Shown here: one piece after another, positions 1 through 11,549 of the stretch | Position numbering within the stretch: the stretch's first letter is position 1 | How the letters are laid out: every line of letters starts with the position of its first letter | Origin: Cymbidium sinense | Taxonomy: Eukaryota > Streptophyta > Magnoliopsida > Asparagales > Orchidaceae | Length of the DNA stretch: 64,000 nucleotides | Reading direction: 5' to 3' | Assembly: GCA_021442155.1 (NCBI GenBank) | Contig: JAKCPB010000339.1 | Coordinates: 62,001 to 126,000, forward strand | Position numbers and translations under genes: made by a program | Notes under the pieces: generated by a model | What the model was told of the DNA's origin: nothing | Database searches by the model: none | What the model saw: only the letters and a program-made list of their open reading frames with translations

Positions 1-900
1 ACTCTAAGCATATCTAATCACATGTCTGAAATAATTTGGATTGATTGATTTCAATTTGTTGAATTTAATTTTAATTTTGACTCATTTAGCTCAAATTGGG
101 CTTAATGGGATAAGTTTGGTTTCATTTGGTTCAAATGGCCAAATTGGTCAAATTGGGCCCAATGAAAGGTTTAATTATGTTTTATTAGCATTTCCAAATG
201 ATTTTGGATAATTAATTTGGGTTGATTTTGGTTTGATTTGGATTTGAATCCCATATGGTCCATGTAGGACCATTTAGTTCAAATGACCTATTTAGCTTAA
301 TTAAAGCCTTATTGGATCTTTATTCTCTTAAATTCTTATTTAAACATGAATATATTATTATTTAAATCATTTGGAATGATTTTATTTGGTCATATTTTGG
401 TGGGTTGACCTTTGTGGGACCCACCTAAAAGTCAAACCTATGTTAAAAGGTTGACCACTTTTGGATCTTAATTTAGATTTGATTTATTCATGCTTTATTT
501 TTTATGGTTTCATTTGATTTTTATTTGCATTTATTTTAGTATTTTAGTTTGAAGTTTAAGTTTAAATGACTTTAAGGGTTAAATAGAATAATTGGATTAA
601 TTACTTATTCACTTTGATTTTAATTTGAGTGTTTTAAATTTCAATTTATGCTTGATTTGAATTTTTTGGTTTAGGTCTATCCAATTTTTTTGAGTTGGAT
701 TAGATCTTAGAAGGTGTATTAGCCACTAAGTGAAGTGTCTTAAGTATCTAATTAGAGATTCATAATGTAATTAGGTATCCTAATTACTTTTGGAAGTAAT
801 GTTAACCTCATCCAAAAATGAGGTCACATCTAATGCTCTAATGCACAAGCATTAGTTACATGTGGTATAGGTTGATCGGTCTAGTCTTTCACATTTTATG
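1..900. other. T/G-rich degenerate non-coding DNA
   Basis: This stretch has no reading frame of note. It is built from irregular repeats of TTTGG, TTTGATTTG and GGTCAAATTGG-like words, very like the composition of 27.9-29.45 kb. Such diffuse TTTGA-rich sequence is often found in decayed long LTRs of plant Gypsy elements. That origin is inference; I could not find paired LTR ends or a primer-binding site. Confidence 0.4.
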
Positions 901-2318
901 ATTATATATGCGAAAGCTTAGTTCCAAGGAGGAAGAGAAAGTATGGTAGATCTACATTAATAATAAATGACTTACCCTTATATGAGACTCTTGTGGAGCT
1001 ATGTAGAAACTAGAACAAGTCCCCAAGTGAAGTGTGAAGGTCCATGTTGTGGAGGCTACCGCAAAATGGATAGTTAGTGGAAGTCCTCCAATGGAATTTG
1101 AAGTGGAGAGAGCTCACGTTCTCCCCGATCTTGATCCTGAACTCGCAAATCCTTGGCCAAGCAAGTTCAAGAGATTGGTGTGGGTCTAGAATCAAGGTAG
1201 GGTAGATAAGAATAGTCATAGTGAGATGCTGGAATGCAAATTTGGCCATCATAAGGATCAATAGCAGATGCAATTCTCCTACATGCCCCAGTCCAACATT
1301 GCACTGATCAACATGTTTTAGAATTGCAATCTTCAAGATCCAAGCCAAGTATCCTTCCCTACGATGCCTCAATATTAGCCCTGTGTGATTACCCCACCAC
1401 TATCAAACATGGAGGAGGAGGAAGAAGAGAAAGAGAAGGGTGGCAATGAGTGCTACTAATAGATTTCCTATTATCATTGTGTTGTGTGCTTATATATTTT
1501 TGCCACTATTCATGTTCTAGGATAAAAAAAATATAAAATTAAAATTTTTTAATACTAAAAAAAATTATAGATGATGATTGCTAATGTGCCCTGAGTTAGA
1601 GATAGATTGAAGAACCCAAAGGTAAGATCCACAACCACCTGTGGGATATTATTTCCTCCCAACGTAAAATTTTCTAAGTCCTTTTCTCAAATGTAGCAAG
1701 GAAACACAACGCTATGACCATCCCCACCGTTGTGGGATTTTATTTTATTTTTTTATGAAAATGTTCTAAGTAATATTCCAAGTGACACGTGGGTATGGCA
1801 TTTAGTGATGTTATGGTGCGTTATGATATTATCTTAATTGTATACATGACGGACACTAATGTTATACCATGGCTGCTATGATATTCTTGGGTGTTGTGGC
1901 ACCGACCTTGTAACATGAATACCTGAGAGTACGATGCCGATATCCAGTGCCTCAACGCTATAGGCCAAATTTTGAATTTAAAGAATGAATTTTTTAAAAA
2001 CTTAAAAAATTTTGGTAGCATTTTGTCTTAGTAGTGCTAGGTTTTAAAATAATATAGTACAAAGCACACATCTCCCTTATTCTAGTCTAAGATAAATGGA
2101 TGGGAGGGGGTTTTCAACTCGCGCCAAAATAAAATTTAATGATCTAAATCTAAATCTTAAGTTTTTCACCGGATCAAGGATCAATGGTGAAATTTTTGTT
2201 AAACTAGTAATAAAAAGTATATATTATTTACCTAAAGTGAGAAAACTTGGAGAGAAGTGTGAGCACTATTTAGAGAGAATAGAGTCAAATGGAGAAAATT
2301 CTTTTAGAGTGAACCACT
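901..2318. other. Intergenic DNA, no recognisable gene
   Basis: The only sizeable open frame here (120 codons on the minus strand, 1010-1372) has no recognisable domain. A purine-rich GGAGGAGGAAGAAGAG-like tract lies near 1410-1435. From about 1620 to 2040 the sequence is unlike its surroundings, less AT-rich and without coding signal. I see no promoter, RNA gene or transposon protein. Confidence 0.4.
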
Positions 2319-2338
2319 TACTCCTATTTAAAGGAGTA
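2319..2338 (+). promoter_or_regulatory. TATA-like palindrome
   Basis: Seven-base perfect arms (TACTCCT at 2319-2325 and AGGAGTA at 2332-2338) enclose the AT core ATTTAA. The core reads as a TATA-like element (TATTTAAA). It sits just before a small tandem duplication. An LTR promoter is one explanation, but no LTR ends were identified. Confidence 0.3.
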
Positions 2339-2423
2339 GGCTGATAACTATTCCCTCTCAATAGCTAGTGCAGCATCTCGTCACCAAGATCATGATGCCT
2401 CGGCTGATAACTATTCCCTCTCA
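2339..2423. repeat. Short direct duplication
   Basis: The 22-base word starting GGCTGATAACTATTCC occurs at 2339-2360 and again at about 2402-2423. A shortened third version (TATTCCCTCTCAATAGGG) follows at about 2441-2458. The spacing of the first two is 63 bases, so this looks like a local tandem duplication of a 63-base unit. It lies directly at the left edge of the large duplicated block. Confidence 0.7.
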
Positions 2424-2743
2424 CTCGGCTAGGATTAAAAGTATTCCCTCTCAATAGGGAAACCTGCAAACTTTAAAATTAACTTTTTTAGACATATGGA
2501 TTAAGAATATTTTGCTGTCTCGAGAGATAAAAGATACAATTTTGTAATAGATTCAAAACTAAAATAAAGAGGGTTTTCTTAGTATTGTACATAAATGTAA
2601 TAAATATAAAGATATACTATCTAAAAAATGAAAATATCATCCAGCCATGGATTTAAATAAATAATAATAGAAAAAGTTTCCAAATTTTGTCTACTCTGCA
2701 TTCCCATAAGTTCCTTTATTTTAAATTTTATTTTAATTATGAG

Positions 2744-3993
2744 TGCATAAATTATAGAGGAATTAAGTTAATGTGTCATGCAGTAAAATTATGGGAGGGA
2801 GTGATTGAGCATAGATTACAATTTCTCAAAATTAGTTTGGATTTATGTTGTGTAAGTCTACTATGGATGTTATACATTTGTTGAGAGGTTTGATGAAGAA
2901 GTATCGAGAGAGAAAGGAAGATATTCATATGATATTTGTTGATTTAAAGATAGCATATGATAAAGTTCCCAGAGAAGTACTTTTGAGAGTTTTGGAATAA
3001 AAAGGAGTTAATATTGTGTATATTCAAGTCATTAAGGATACATATACTTGAGTTGTTACTTGTATTCAAATACAAGGAAGATTGACCCAGTATTTTCCTA
3101 TTTCAAGTGGATTATATCAAAACTCAACTTTAAGCCCATATATTTTTTTTTGTTTGGTTATGGGTGTTCTTACTGATCATTTATAAGAGGATGTACCACT
3201 ACTGTATGTGTTTTGCTATTGATATTTTTCTAATTGATAAGACTGGAGAGGGAGTTTAAGAGAAACTTTATTATGGAGCTCAACCATAGAATCTAAAGGC
3301 TATCATTTGAGTAAATCTAAAATAAACTACACGGAGTGTAATTTTAGTAGTAGTAGATCTAGTAGTAGGGTAGTGAGAATGGGTGATCAAGTCATCAAAA
3401 AGAGTGAATGTATTATAATTCTTAGGTATATTCTTCAAAGTGATGGTAAAATAGATAGAGGTGTTAGCGAGAATTCAAGTTGAATTGTTGAAGGAATGCA
3501 TCAGCCTTTGTGTGATAAAAGTCGCTAACTTAAGAAAAAATTTATATGATAGTAGTGACACTTACAATGCTTTATGGTACACATGTTGCCTAGTAAAGAG
3601 AAGCATAACATTATTTAAAGTGTTTCAATGATGAGGATGCTTAGGTGGCTAACTGGCTTTACAAATAGAGAAAAATTGTGAAATGAATATATACATTAAA
3701 AAGGTTAAAGCACTCTAGCGGAAGATAATATTAGAGAGAGTCATCTTTGATGGTTTGGTCACATAAAAAGTCAGTCATCTAATGATCTAGTTAGGAGAGT
3801 AGATGTATTAGAATTGGCCTATGACAAGAAATATAATGGCAGACTTAAAAAGGCTTTGTTAGGAAGTATAAAAAATAACCTTATTTTATTAAAATTGAAT
3901 GAGAATTTAACATTTAATAGAACACAATAAGGAAAAAGGATTCATGTAGCTAAGTTCATATAGTGGGATAATGGCTTGTGTTGTTGTTGTATG
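2744..3993 (+). pseudogene. RTE-type LINE remnant 1 (left copy), 5'-truncated
   Basis: This is the C-terminal half of a plant RTE non-LTR retrotransposon polyprotein, which normally carries an AP endonuclease and a reverse transcriptase. The reading begins mid-RT with CINYRGIKLM (from about 2744), followed by KLWEGVIEHRL, then in other frames FVDLKIAYDKVPREVL (about 2937-2985), a damaged catalytic box near 3207-3235 where FADD reads F-A-I-D, and RMGDQVIKKSE near 3378-3410. The C-terminal RLKKAL and LNENLTFNRTQ parts are also readable, and the element ends at a TTG-repeat tail at about 3973-3993, the usual RTE 3' end. Stops and frameshifts are numerous, so it is inactive. The endonuclease and first part of RT are absent, typical of target-primed 5' truncation. 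A second copy lies at 42760-44022. Confidence 0.85.
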
Positions 3994-6900
3994 AAGTACA
4001 AGTTCTTTATAGAGGTAATCCCTTATATGCGCCAACTTCTCTTGAAGCTAAAATAGGTCAGACTCTATTAAACTTGTAATCCTACTTAAAATGATTATCA
4101 GTTAAACACACATAAGAGTTTTAAACTTTTGAGGTTGTCATATATTATGCAAGATAGGAAAGCCCTTTATTAATTAGAAGAAATCTAAATTTGGAAACTA
4201 AAGCAAAAGGATGTAGGGTATGCAATGCTCCTCGGCTAATGCTTTATATTTTATTTTTGGGTTTTTTTTTTGTTTATTAGACATAACTCTAATATGTGAT
4301 GCAATTTCATGTCCTAATAATTTTGGCCCTACCTAATGCATAACTCCCTCTTTTAAGCCAATGTTATCCTTAAAGATTACCTGACCTCTATTCATGCAAT
4401 GGTGATAGAACATTTTAAGAAGGAGAAGGTTGCAAAATAAATCAAATATATTGACAAAGCTTTTGGAAATTCTACTTTATTTTATCCATAAGTCATTTAT
4501 TTAATTTTAATCTTAATAAAAAAAATTTAATTCAAGTTTATCATGGCTAAACCATGGAAAAATTATAAGCTTGTTGAACAAATTAAAAGCAAGCATTTCA
4601 TTTCATTCAATGTGTACAAACAAAATGCAAACACATCAAAAAAATTAAATAATTTAAAAAAATAATAATAAAGACTAGTGTGGCTAGAAAATAAAATATA
4701 ATAATAAAAAATTAAAAAAAATTATAGCTAAGCACTACCTTACACAGCCTAGCTTAAACCAACTAATAGTGTAAAACTCAACTTGTGGACCTTCTTTCTT
4801 CATCTTTAAGCTATTCTGGCTCAAAAGACTTTAAAGATTCACCATTTATGGCTCATCTTTGTTATCTTTATCAGTCCTCTAGAATCTCAAAGGCTTATAA
4901 GACTTTCTAAGTTTTTTAAAAGTACACTTATAATATCAAAAAATTGCAACCTTTCATTTACAAAATATATGTTAGTTCATATGTTATATTCAAAATACAC
5001 AATCATTCAAACATTCATCATATCAAAAAATACGACACATTTACATGTCGTGCCACCTATCTTATGATTCTTAAGGGGCCTTAAGTATTTAAGATTTTAA
5101 GTAACACCCACAAATAAAATGAATAATTTCTTAGAGAAAAAAAATAATAATATCACAATAGTGCATTATTTAAACATGATCACCAATAAAAAAACAATTT
5201 TAGTTTAATGCTAATAGTTTCCACAATCCATCAATAAACTAACCTAATACATCATTGCATTACAACATATTATCACAATAATTAGATAAAACAAATCATT
5301 CTAAATGTATATAAGTCTTATTATATATCTAGTCTAAGTCATGCAAATGTATGTCTATTAGGTTTCAATTTTCTAAGTTCAAATTGGATGTTTAATTTAA
5401 CTAGATATGGTTTTAATTTAAGTGATTAGTGATTCAAAAGATTTTGTTTGAACTTTATTCTAATTAGGTTTTAATTATTTAAGAGTTTTTAAGAATGCAC
5501 ATAATCAAGTTAACTTCACTAGATAAGTGAACATCAAAAGGCATCATAATGTTATAAAACGTATGCTACATGAAACAATAAGGTATATTTGATAACAATT
5601 TCTATCCTAGATGGATTTTATTAATTTTATTATTACATAATTAATTTTGATTATAATTTTGTAATATTTTAAAGAAATTAAAAATATCTAAAATATTTTT
5701 TAAATTTATAAACTATTATATAATCAAAGAAAAATCAAATTGAAATTTCAAATTTTAAAAAATTTTTTAAATGATTTAATAATTTTAATTAAATTTAATT
5801 TTATCATGAAAATTAAGAAAATAATAAAATAATTTTAAAATATATGGGCAAATTCTCTTTATCTTAGAAGAATAAAAGGAATTTTAACAAAATTTAAGAA
5901 TTATTCTAATATAATTCAATATTTTATACTTAAATACAATTTATTAATTAAATCATATTTTGTTTTTAATTTTTAAATTAAATTAATTTTATGATTTATA
6001 GAATTTTCTAATGGTCTATATTAACCTTTGGAATCACACATATAAATTTGGAATCAATTTTATTTATTTTAGATTTTTTATTAGTTAATTAATAAATTAA
6101 ATTTATTTTATTATGATACTTTAAATATGAATTAATTTATTTATTTTGATTTTATCTAATTTTATATTTTATTACTTTCTAAAAATAGTTAAATTTTAAA
6201 ATTTTATTTAAATTATTTATAGATTTTTCAAAATTTAAATATTATTTGTATTATTAATTACTTATTTTATCCATTATTTTATTATTTTATTATGTTTAGC
6301 AAAAATTAAAGGGTTAAATAAGTATTGTATCTCTATTTAATGAAAGTACTATAATGTTTTTATGGATTTTATCTAATTTTTATAATTTCTATTTTAATTT
6401 ATATACATATATATTATCTTTAGTTTTTAGTTTAAATTTCAATTTCTTTTAACAAATAAATTTAAATTTTCTAATAAAATTCCTAGACGGAAGAGTTCCT
6501 AAGGAACTTCATAAAAATATTTTGAAACTAGAAGGATTAATAACATTTTATTTTGATTATTTAATATTTAAGTTTTCTTTTATTTGTTCTACATTACATA
6601 ATGTAATTACTCTATTTTATTGGAATTCTTCAGATTTTAATAAAAAAAGGACATATTCAATTTTTATCTCTAAAATAAATCAATTTTGATTTTTTAAAAA
6701 TTTTGTTTATATTTCATATTTATTAGTTTGATTTAATGCCTTAATCCTATTTAGATTATTTCTTCACAAGACTAGCTACCATAAGATCCACAAAATGGGG
6801 TCCATATAGCATGGAGGCTAATATGGTAAGTACTTATGTTTCAAGTTCTAGGCATTGGTCCATATAGCATGGAGGCATAGAATTAGTTATGTTAGAAAAT

Positions 6901-8080
6901 GATCTTTAACCATTCAATCGATTATAATTTTTGTCTAATTAATCTTTTGGAAAACTAAAGAAACAAGTGGAGGTTCCAGTATGTAAATGAATTAATGTTT
7001 TCAATAATTATAATTTATGGCTTTTGGATCAATCATTTATATCATTTGAACTAACTCAATTAAGATGAGGGTAGCTTTTAACCATTGGAAAGATACTCTA
7101 AAACCATCCATTAGATTTTAGTTGGGTTTAAATTAATTAATTTAGAATTAATCTAATAAGTTTTTGATCAAAATTATCAATCATTTGAACCTTAACCAAA
7201 AGCGTGTTAGTTATGGTTTAATGGCTTTATAGTTCTAAAATTAATGAGTTGTAATAGATTAATAAGGCATTGAGTTTAATTTTAGTCTAATTAATTTTAG
7301 ATTCAACCTGAACGATCAACTTAAATTTCAATTATATCTTTATCCAACTTCTATTTCAACATGATTCCTTAGTGGAAGTTGATTAATGACCTTAATACAT
7401 AATTAATGTTTCATAGTGAAGCACTTAAGTCATTTTGAATCAAGTTTTGGTTCATATATTTAGCTTAAACTACTAAAATTTATTTAAGCATATTTAACTT
7501 AAACATGCTTAACTTAATATTACCATAATGGGGGTATTTATAAGTCACTTGTTCTTTTAGATTTAATTTGATTTGAACTACTTGAGCTTTATAAAATTAT
7601 TTTAGATTTTAAATCTTCATTAAAGATCTAATAAGATTTAATTTAAATCAGAATGAACTTTTAAATATGTTTGATAATACACCTTCATAGGTCATAATTG
7701 AGTAAATGGAGTATTTGAGTTAATTTAAATTTAATTGAACTTAGATTTAACTTAAATGATTCATAGCATTACCAAAAAAACATTTGATTAAGTGTGTTTT
7801 ATTATCAATTATTTTGTAATTTAATAAAATTTAACCCAATATAATTTTTTCCTCATTCTGAAAAATGAGATCAACAATGAGCAATAATCTTATTAGTAAT
7901 TGTATGCATCAACTTCAGAAAAATATTTCATAATAACAATGTGGCATGTAGAGAATACAAGAAAGAGACTCAAACAAAGAGAGATGAAGGGACCCAATAA
8001 AAATAAATAAAAAATATATAGACCTCTCAAGTTTAGAATTATAATCAGTTTTGACATGTTCTTAAAACATTATCAATGCC
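3994..8080. other. AT-rich spacer without genes
   Basis: No coding signal is seen over 4 kb. The part up to about 6110 is duplicated at 44023-46160. From 5600 to 6750 the sequence is extremely AT-rich with poly-A/T runs. From 6110 to 8080 the sequence is present only in this copy; it is unassigned, apart from the RTE-like 5' sequence that starts near its right end. Confidence 0.6.
6799..6876. repeat. 20-base direct repeat pair
   Basis: GGTCCATATAGCATGGAGGC occurs at 6799-6818 and again at 6857-6876, identical and 58 bases apart. It could be a small tandem duplication or the trace of a short insertion. It lies in the stretch missing from the right copy of the duplication, so it cannot be compared there. 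Confidence 0.8.
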
Positions 8081-8881
8081 TGGTCCCAAGTCCTTAATAA
8101 GAAAAGTGGAGGGTTGCATTAGGTAGTCGATAACCAACATAAATTTTGTCTAAAAATCATGACATGAATCTTTTAATATATTGTGTCAATGCTAAGGCAT
8201 TCCGTTGAAGTAAAGTGTTGTATGGCCAAAATACAATGTAAAGTGTTCAAGAGTCACTACATTCACATATGGATGTAGTGGTAAAGAAGCAATGGTTCCC
8301 ATATTATGGATGGATGTAGGCAAAGAAACTAGTTTATAAAACTAGAATTAATATAGGAACATGGAATATAGGTATTCTTATACGTAAATTAATGAAATTA
8401 ATAGAAACTATGATTTATAAAAGATAAATTTCTTATGTATTCAAGAAACTAAATGGGTTAGAAGGCCAAGTGATTGATAGTTTAGATTTTAAACTTTAGC
8501 ATTCAAGTTGAGTCATACTAGAAATAGTGAAGTGTGATTATAAATATGAGTTTGAAAAATAATGTTATGAAAATTAATAGGATTGAAAGCATTATAATTT
8601 AAATATTATTGCTAATGCTAAAATTATTAATGTTATAGTTTAAGCCCTCAAGTAGTTTTAAATGTTTGCTCAAAAGAAAACTTTGGAATGACCTAAAATG
8701 ATGAAAATAAAGGCAAATATATATAAAAAAAAGTATTTCTTGAGGAGATTTAAATGAAAAAAAGTAGAATGATAAGATTTTAAAGCATTCATAGTAGTTA
8801 TGAAATTGAAGTGACTATTGAAAAAATAGAATCATATTAGATCATACTTTAGCATGTAATTTTATAATTATTAATACTTTA

Positions 8882-8916
<35 letters not shown>

Positions 8917-10542
8917 TACTTATAAGAATGGACCTAATAAAATATAGTAAAATATAGATCTCTTATTTTATGATAAAAAAATAGATAGTTTAGATTATAA
9001 TGATTATAAGGTCATTCTAGGTGAACGTTTAAGTATCCAACATCAACTATTAGTTATAGATTTGATGATTGTTAAAATATTATCTTAAGATTAGTTAGGA
9101 ACACTTAAAAATGTAATATAAATTATTTTAAGAGTAAGATATGAGATTTTAAAATTTGAGATGTTGTGATAGACTCAATATTTATGGAAAAAAGTAATAA
9201 GTAAGATTAAAAAGTTACAAAAAATATGCTTGGAGAACAAAAAAATCTTATATTTGTAAAAATAATTATTGGTGAAGTCAAAATATATAAGAAAATATCC
9301 AAAATATGAAGTTTTACTATAAAAATTGATTTAGATATAATAGTTTAGAGAATTGGGAGACATATAAAATTTTTCGAAATCAATTTGGTTTAATGCTTGG
9401 TAGATCTACTATAGATGTTATACATTTATTAAGAAGTTTGATGGGGAAGTATAGATAGAGAGAAAGAAGGATCTATATATGATATTTGTTGATCTACATA
9501 AAGCGTTTGAAAAAGTTTCCAGAGAAGTACTTTTGAGGGCTCTAAAAAAAGAAAGATGTTAATATTACATATGTTCAAATCATTAAGGATAGGTATATTG
9601 GAGTTGTTACACATGTTCAAACACAAGAAAGATTGGCTAAGTATTTTCTTATTTAAGTTGGATTACATCAAGAATCGGCTTTAAGCCCATATCTTTTTTC
9701 CTTAGTTATGAATGTTCTTACTAGACATTTATAGGAGGATGTACCTTGATGTATGCTTTTTGCTGATGATATTCTTCTAGTTGATAAGACTAGAGAAGGA
9801 GTTTAAGAGATAAATTATGGAGATCAATCTTAGAGTCTAAAGGCTTTCCTTTTAGTAGATCTAAAATCAAATACATGCCATGTAATTTTAGTAAAAGATC
9901 TGGTGTATGAGATAATGGTGATCAAGTCATTAAAAAGGTGAACGCTTTTTAGATATTTCAGCTATTGTTCAAAGTGGTAGTTAAATAGATGATGATGTTA
10001 ATAGTAGAATTCATTTTCAGTGGTTGATATAGATTAATTCATGGGACTTATTGTGTGATAGAAACTTATCACTTAAATAAAATTAAGGAAAAATTTTATA
10101 AAATAATTGTGAGACTCAATGCTTTATGGTGCAAAATGTTACAAAAAAAAGAAAACATAAAATTAAGATTAGTGTTGCAAAGATCAAGATGCTCAAGTGG
10201 ATTAATGGCTTTACACTTAGAGATAAAATCGAGAATGAATACAATGTGAAAAGGTTGGAGTAGCTCCTATGACAAATAAGATTAGAGAGTCTTCTTAGAT
10301 GATTTGATTGCATAAAATGTCAGCCATCTAATGACTTAGTTAGATAGTAAAAATATTAGATTTGACATATGTTAAGAAAGGTAGAGGTCAACTTGAAAAG
10401 ACTTGATTAAGAAGTATAAAAGTGTCAATATGACACAATGGAGAAGAAATATTCTTGCATTTAAGCCACATAGTGGGATAAAAGCTTGTTGTTGTTATTG
10501 TTGTTATTGTTATTATTGTTATTGTTGATGTTGTTGTTGTGA
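8080..10542 (+). pseudogene. RTE-type LINE remnant 2 (left copy), near full-length
   Basis: This is the most complete RTE element here. A plant RTE-like 5' leader (GGTCCCAAGTCC... and a GCTAAGGCATTCC word near 8190) precedes the endonuclease start RINIGTWNIG at about 8344-8375 and IQETKW near 8438-8458, containing the metal-binding Glu. EN-RT linker residues (KVILGERLSIQHQLLVID) are readable at about 9008-9062. RT motifs follow in scattered frames, and the catalytic box FADD is intact at about 9757-9770, followed by ILLVDKTREGV. It ends in a TTG/TTA tail at 10483-10540. Stops in every frame make it inactive. Plant RTEs are usually a little over 3 kb, so internal deletions are likely. The 3' part recurs at 47380-48366. 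Confidence 0.85.
8886..8912. repeat. (TA)n microsatellite
   Basis: About thirteen TA units lie inside RTE remnant 2, between its endonuclease and RT parts. They probably grew after insertion. Confidence 0.95.
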
Positions 10543-11358
10543 GTCATTTTATAAATAACATTTTAAATAAATGTCTAAGCCTCTCTTAGTGTTGATTTCC
10601 CTAAGTGTATGATAATTATCTAATTCCTTGTGATATTACATGTTAAATGTAAGTATTATATAAATGCAAGTTATTTAATATTTTAATCCATATACTCTTG
10701 AATTATATTAAAAAAAATTTAATTATAAATTTTGGGATAGAATAAGTTCTTCTTCGGGCATTTACATAAAAAAAAAAATTAAAAAAACCTTTATTTAACA
10801 GACAATTCCAAAAACTTATTGTTGAAAATAACATTATTTAACTCTTATTCTCGAGGGTTGATACGAATATGAGGATTTTTGGAAGGGTTTATAATATTTT
10901 TGCCTCTTTCTTTCATTCTTATTCTTTAATTTTATATTTAATCATATATTTTCATATCATGAATCATTTTATGAGTCCAATTAAGCCCTTAATCATTACT
11001 TTTCAGCCATAATGTGGAATAATATATTTTATTGTTATGAAAAAAGTATTCCACAATAGCAATGCATTGAACAAGATATATGGACAAGATGCTTAAAAGA
11101 ATTATACACGTATAACACACACATCAAAATAAACCTTCCACAAGTTTTTGAATTATAATATGGTGAAAATATATTTTATAGTTTTATAAAGTAATACTTC
11201 AAATAAATATTTCTTTGTGTTGATTTATGATACAATAATGATCTAATTCAGTGGTAAATTTATATGCTAAATGTAAATTATTTATTATCTCAACAATCAC
11301 TCAAAAATGATACTTATTTGAAAAGATATTGATTGTATTAAAAAATTAATTAATATTA

Positions 11359-11361
<3 letters not shown>

Positions 11362-11413
<52 letters not shown>
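11362..11413. repeat. (TA)n microsatellite, left copy only
   Basis: About 26 TA units. The corresponding site in the right copy (about 49108) lacks the tract and adjoining sequence, so one copy expanded or the other lost roughly a hundred bases. Confidence 0.95.
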
Positions 11414-11415
<2 letters not shown>

Positions 11416-11462
11416 GATAGAATAACTCTTCTTGTGTCATTTACATCAAATATATAAATAAA

Positions 11463-11482
11463 TAGATAGATAGATAGATATA
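11463..11482. repeat. (GATA)n microsatellite
   Basis: Five GATA-type units, also present in the right copy at about 49113-49133. Confidence 0.9.
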
Positions 11483-11549
11483 TCATCATGATATCCTTGC
11501 AAGTACTTTATTATTGAGACAACTCCAAAATCTATTGTTGGAAACAATA

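Larger units (their letters stand above)
10543..11549. other. AT-rich flank between RTE 2 and L1-2
   Basis: No gene is seen. It contains a long (TA)n and a GATA microsatellite and is shared with 48367-49205 in the right copy, apart from the TA tract. It includes the junction word CCAAAATCTATT near 11523-11535, where the right copy received the L1-3 insertion. Confidence 0.6.

Noticed and set aside
1010..1372. 120-codon frame on the minus strand as a gene
   Set aside because: No recognisable domain, no plausible promoter or splice context, and composition typical of chance frames in less AT-rich patches.
2744..10542. RTE 1 and RTE 2 as a local tandem duplication of each other
   Set aside because: They are diverged, truncated at different points and have different flanks; two separate insertions explain them better.
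11362..11413. Possible replication origin or matrix attachment site
   Set aside because: It is a simple TA microsatellite absent from the other copy; nothing else supports a function.
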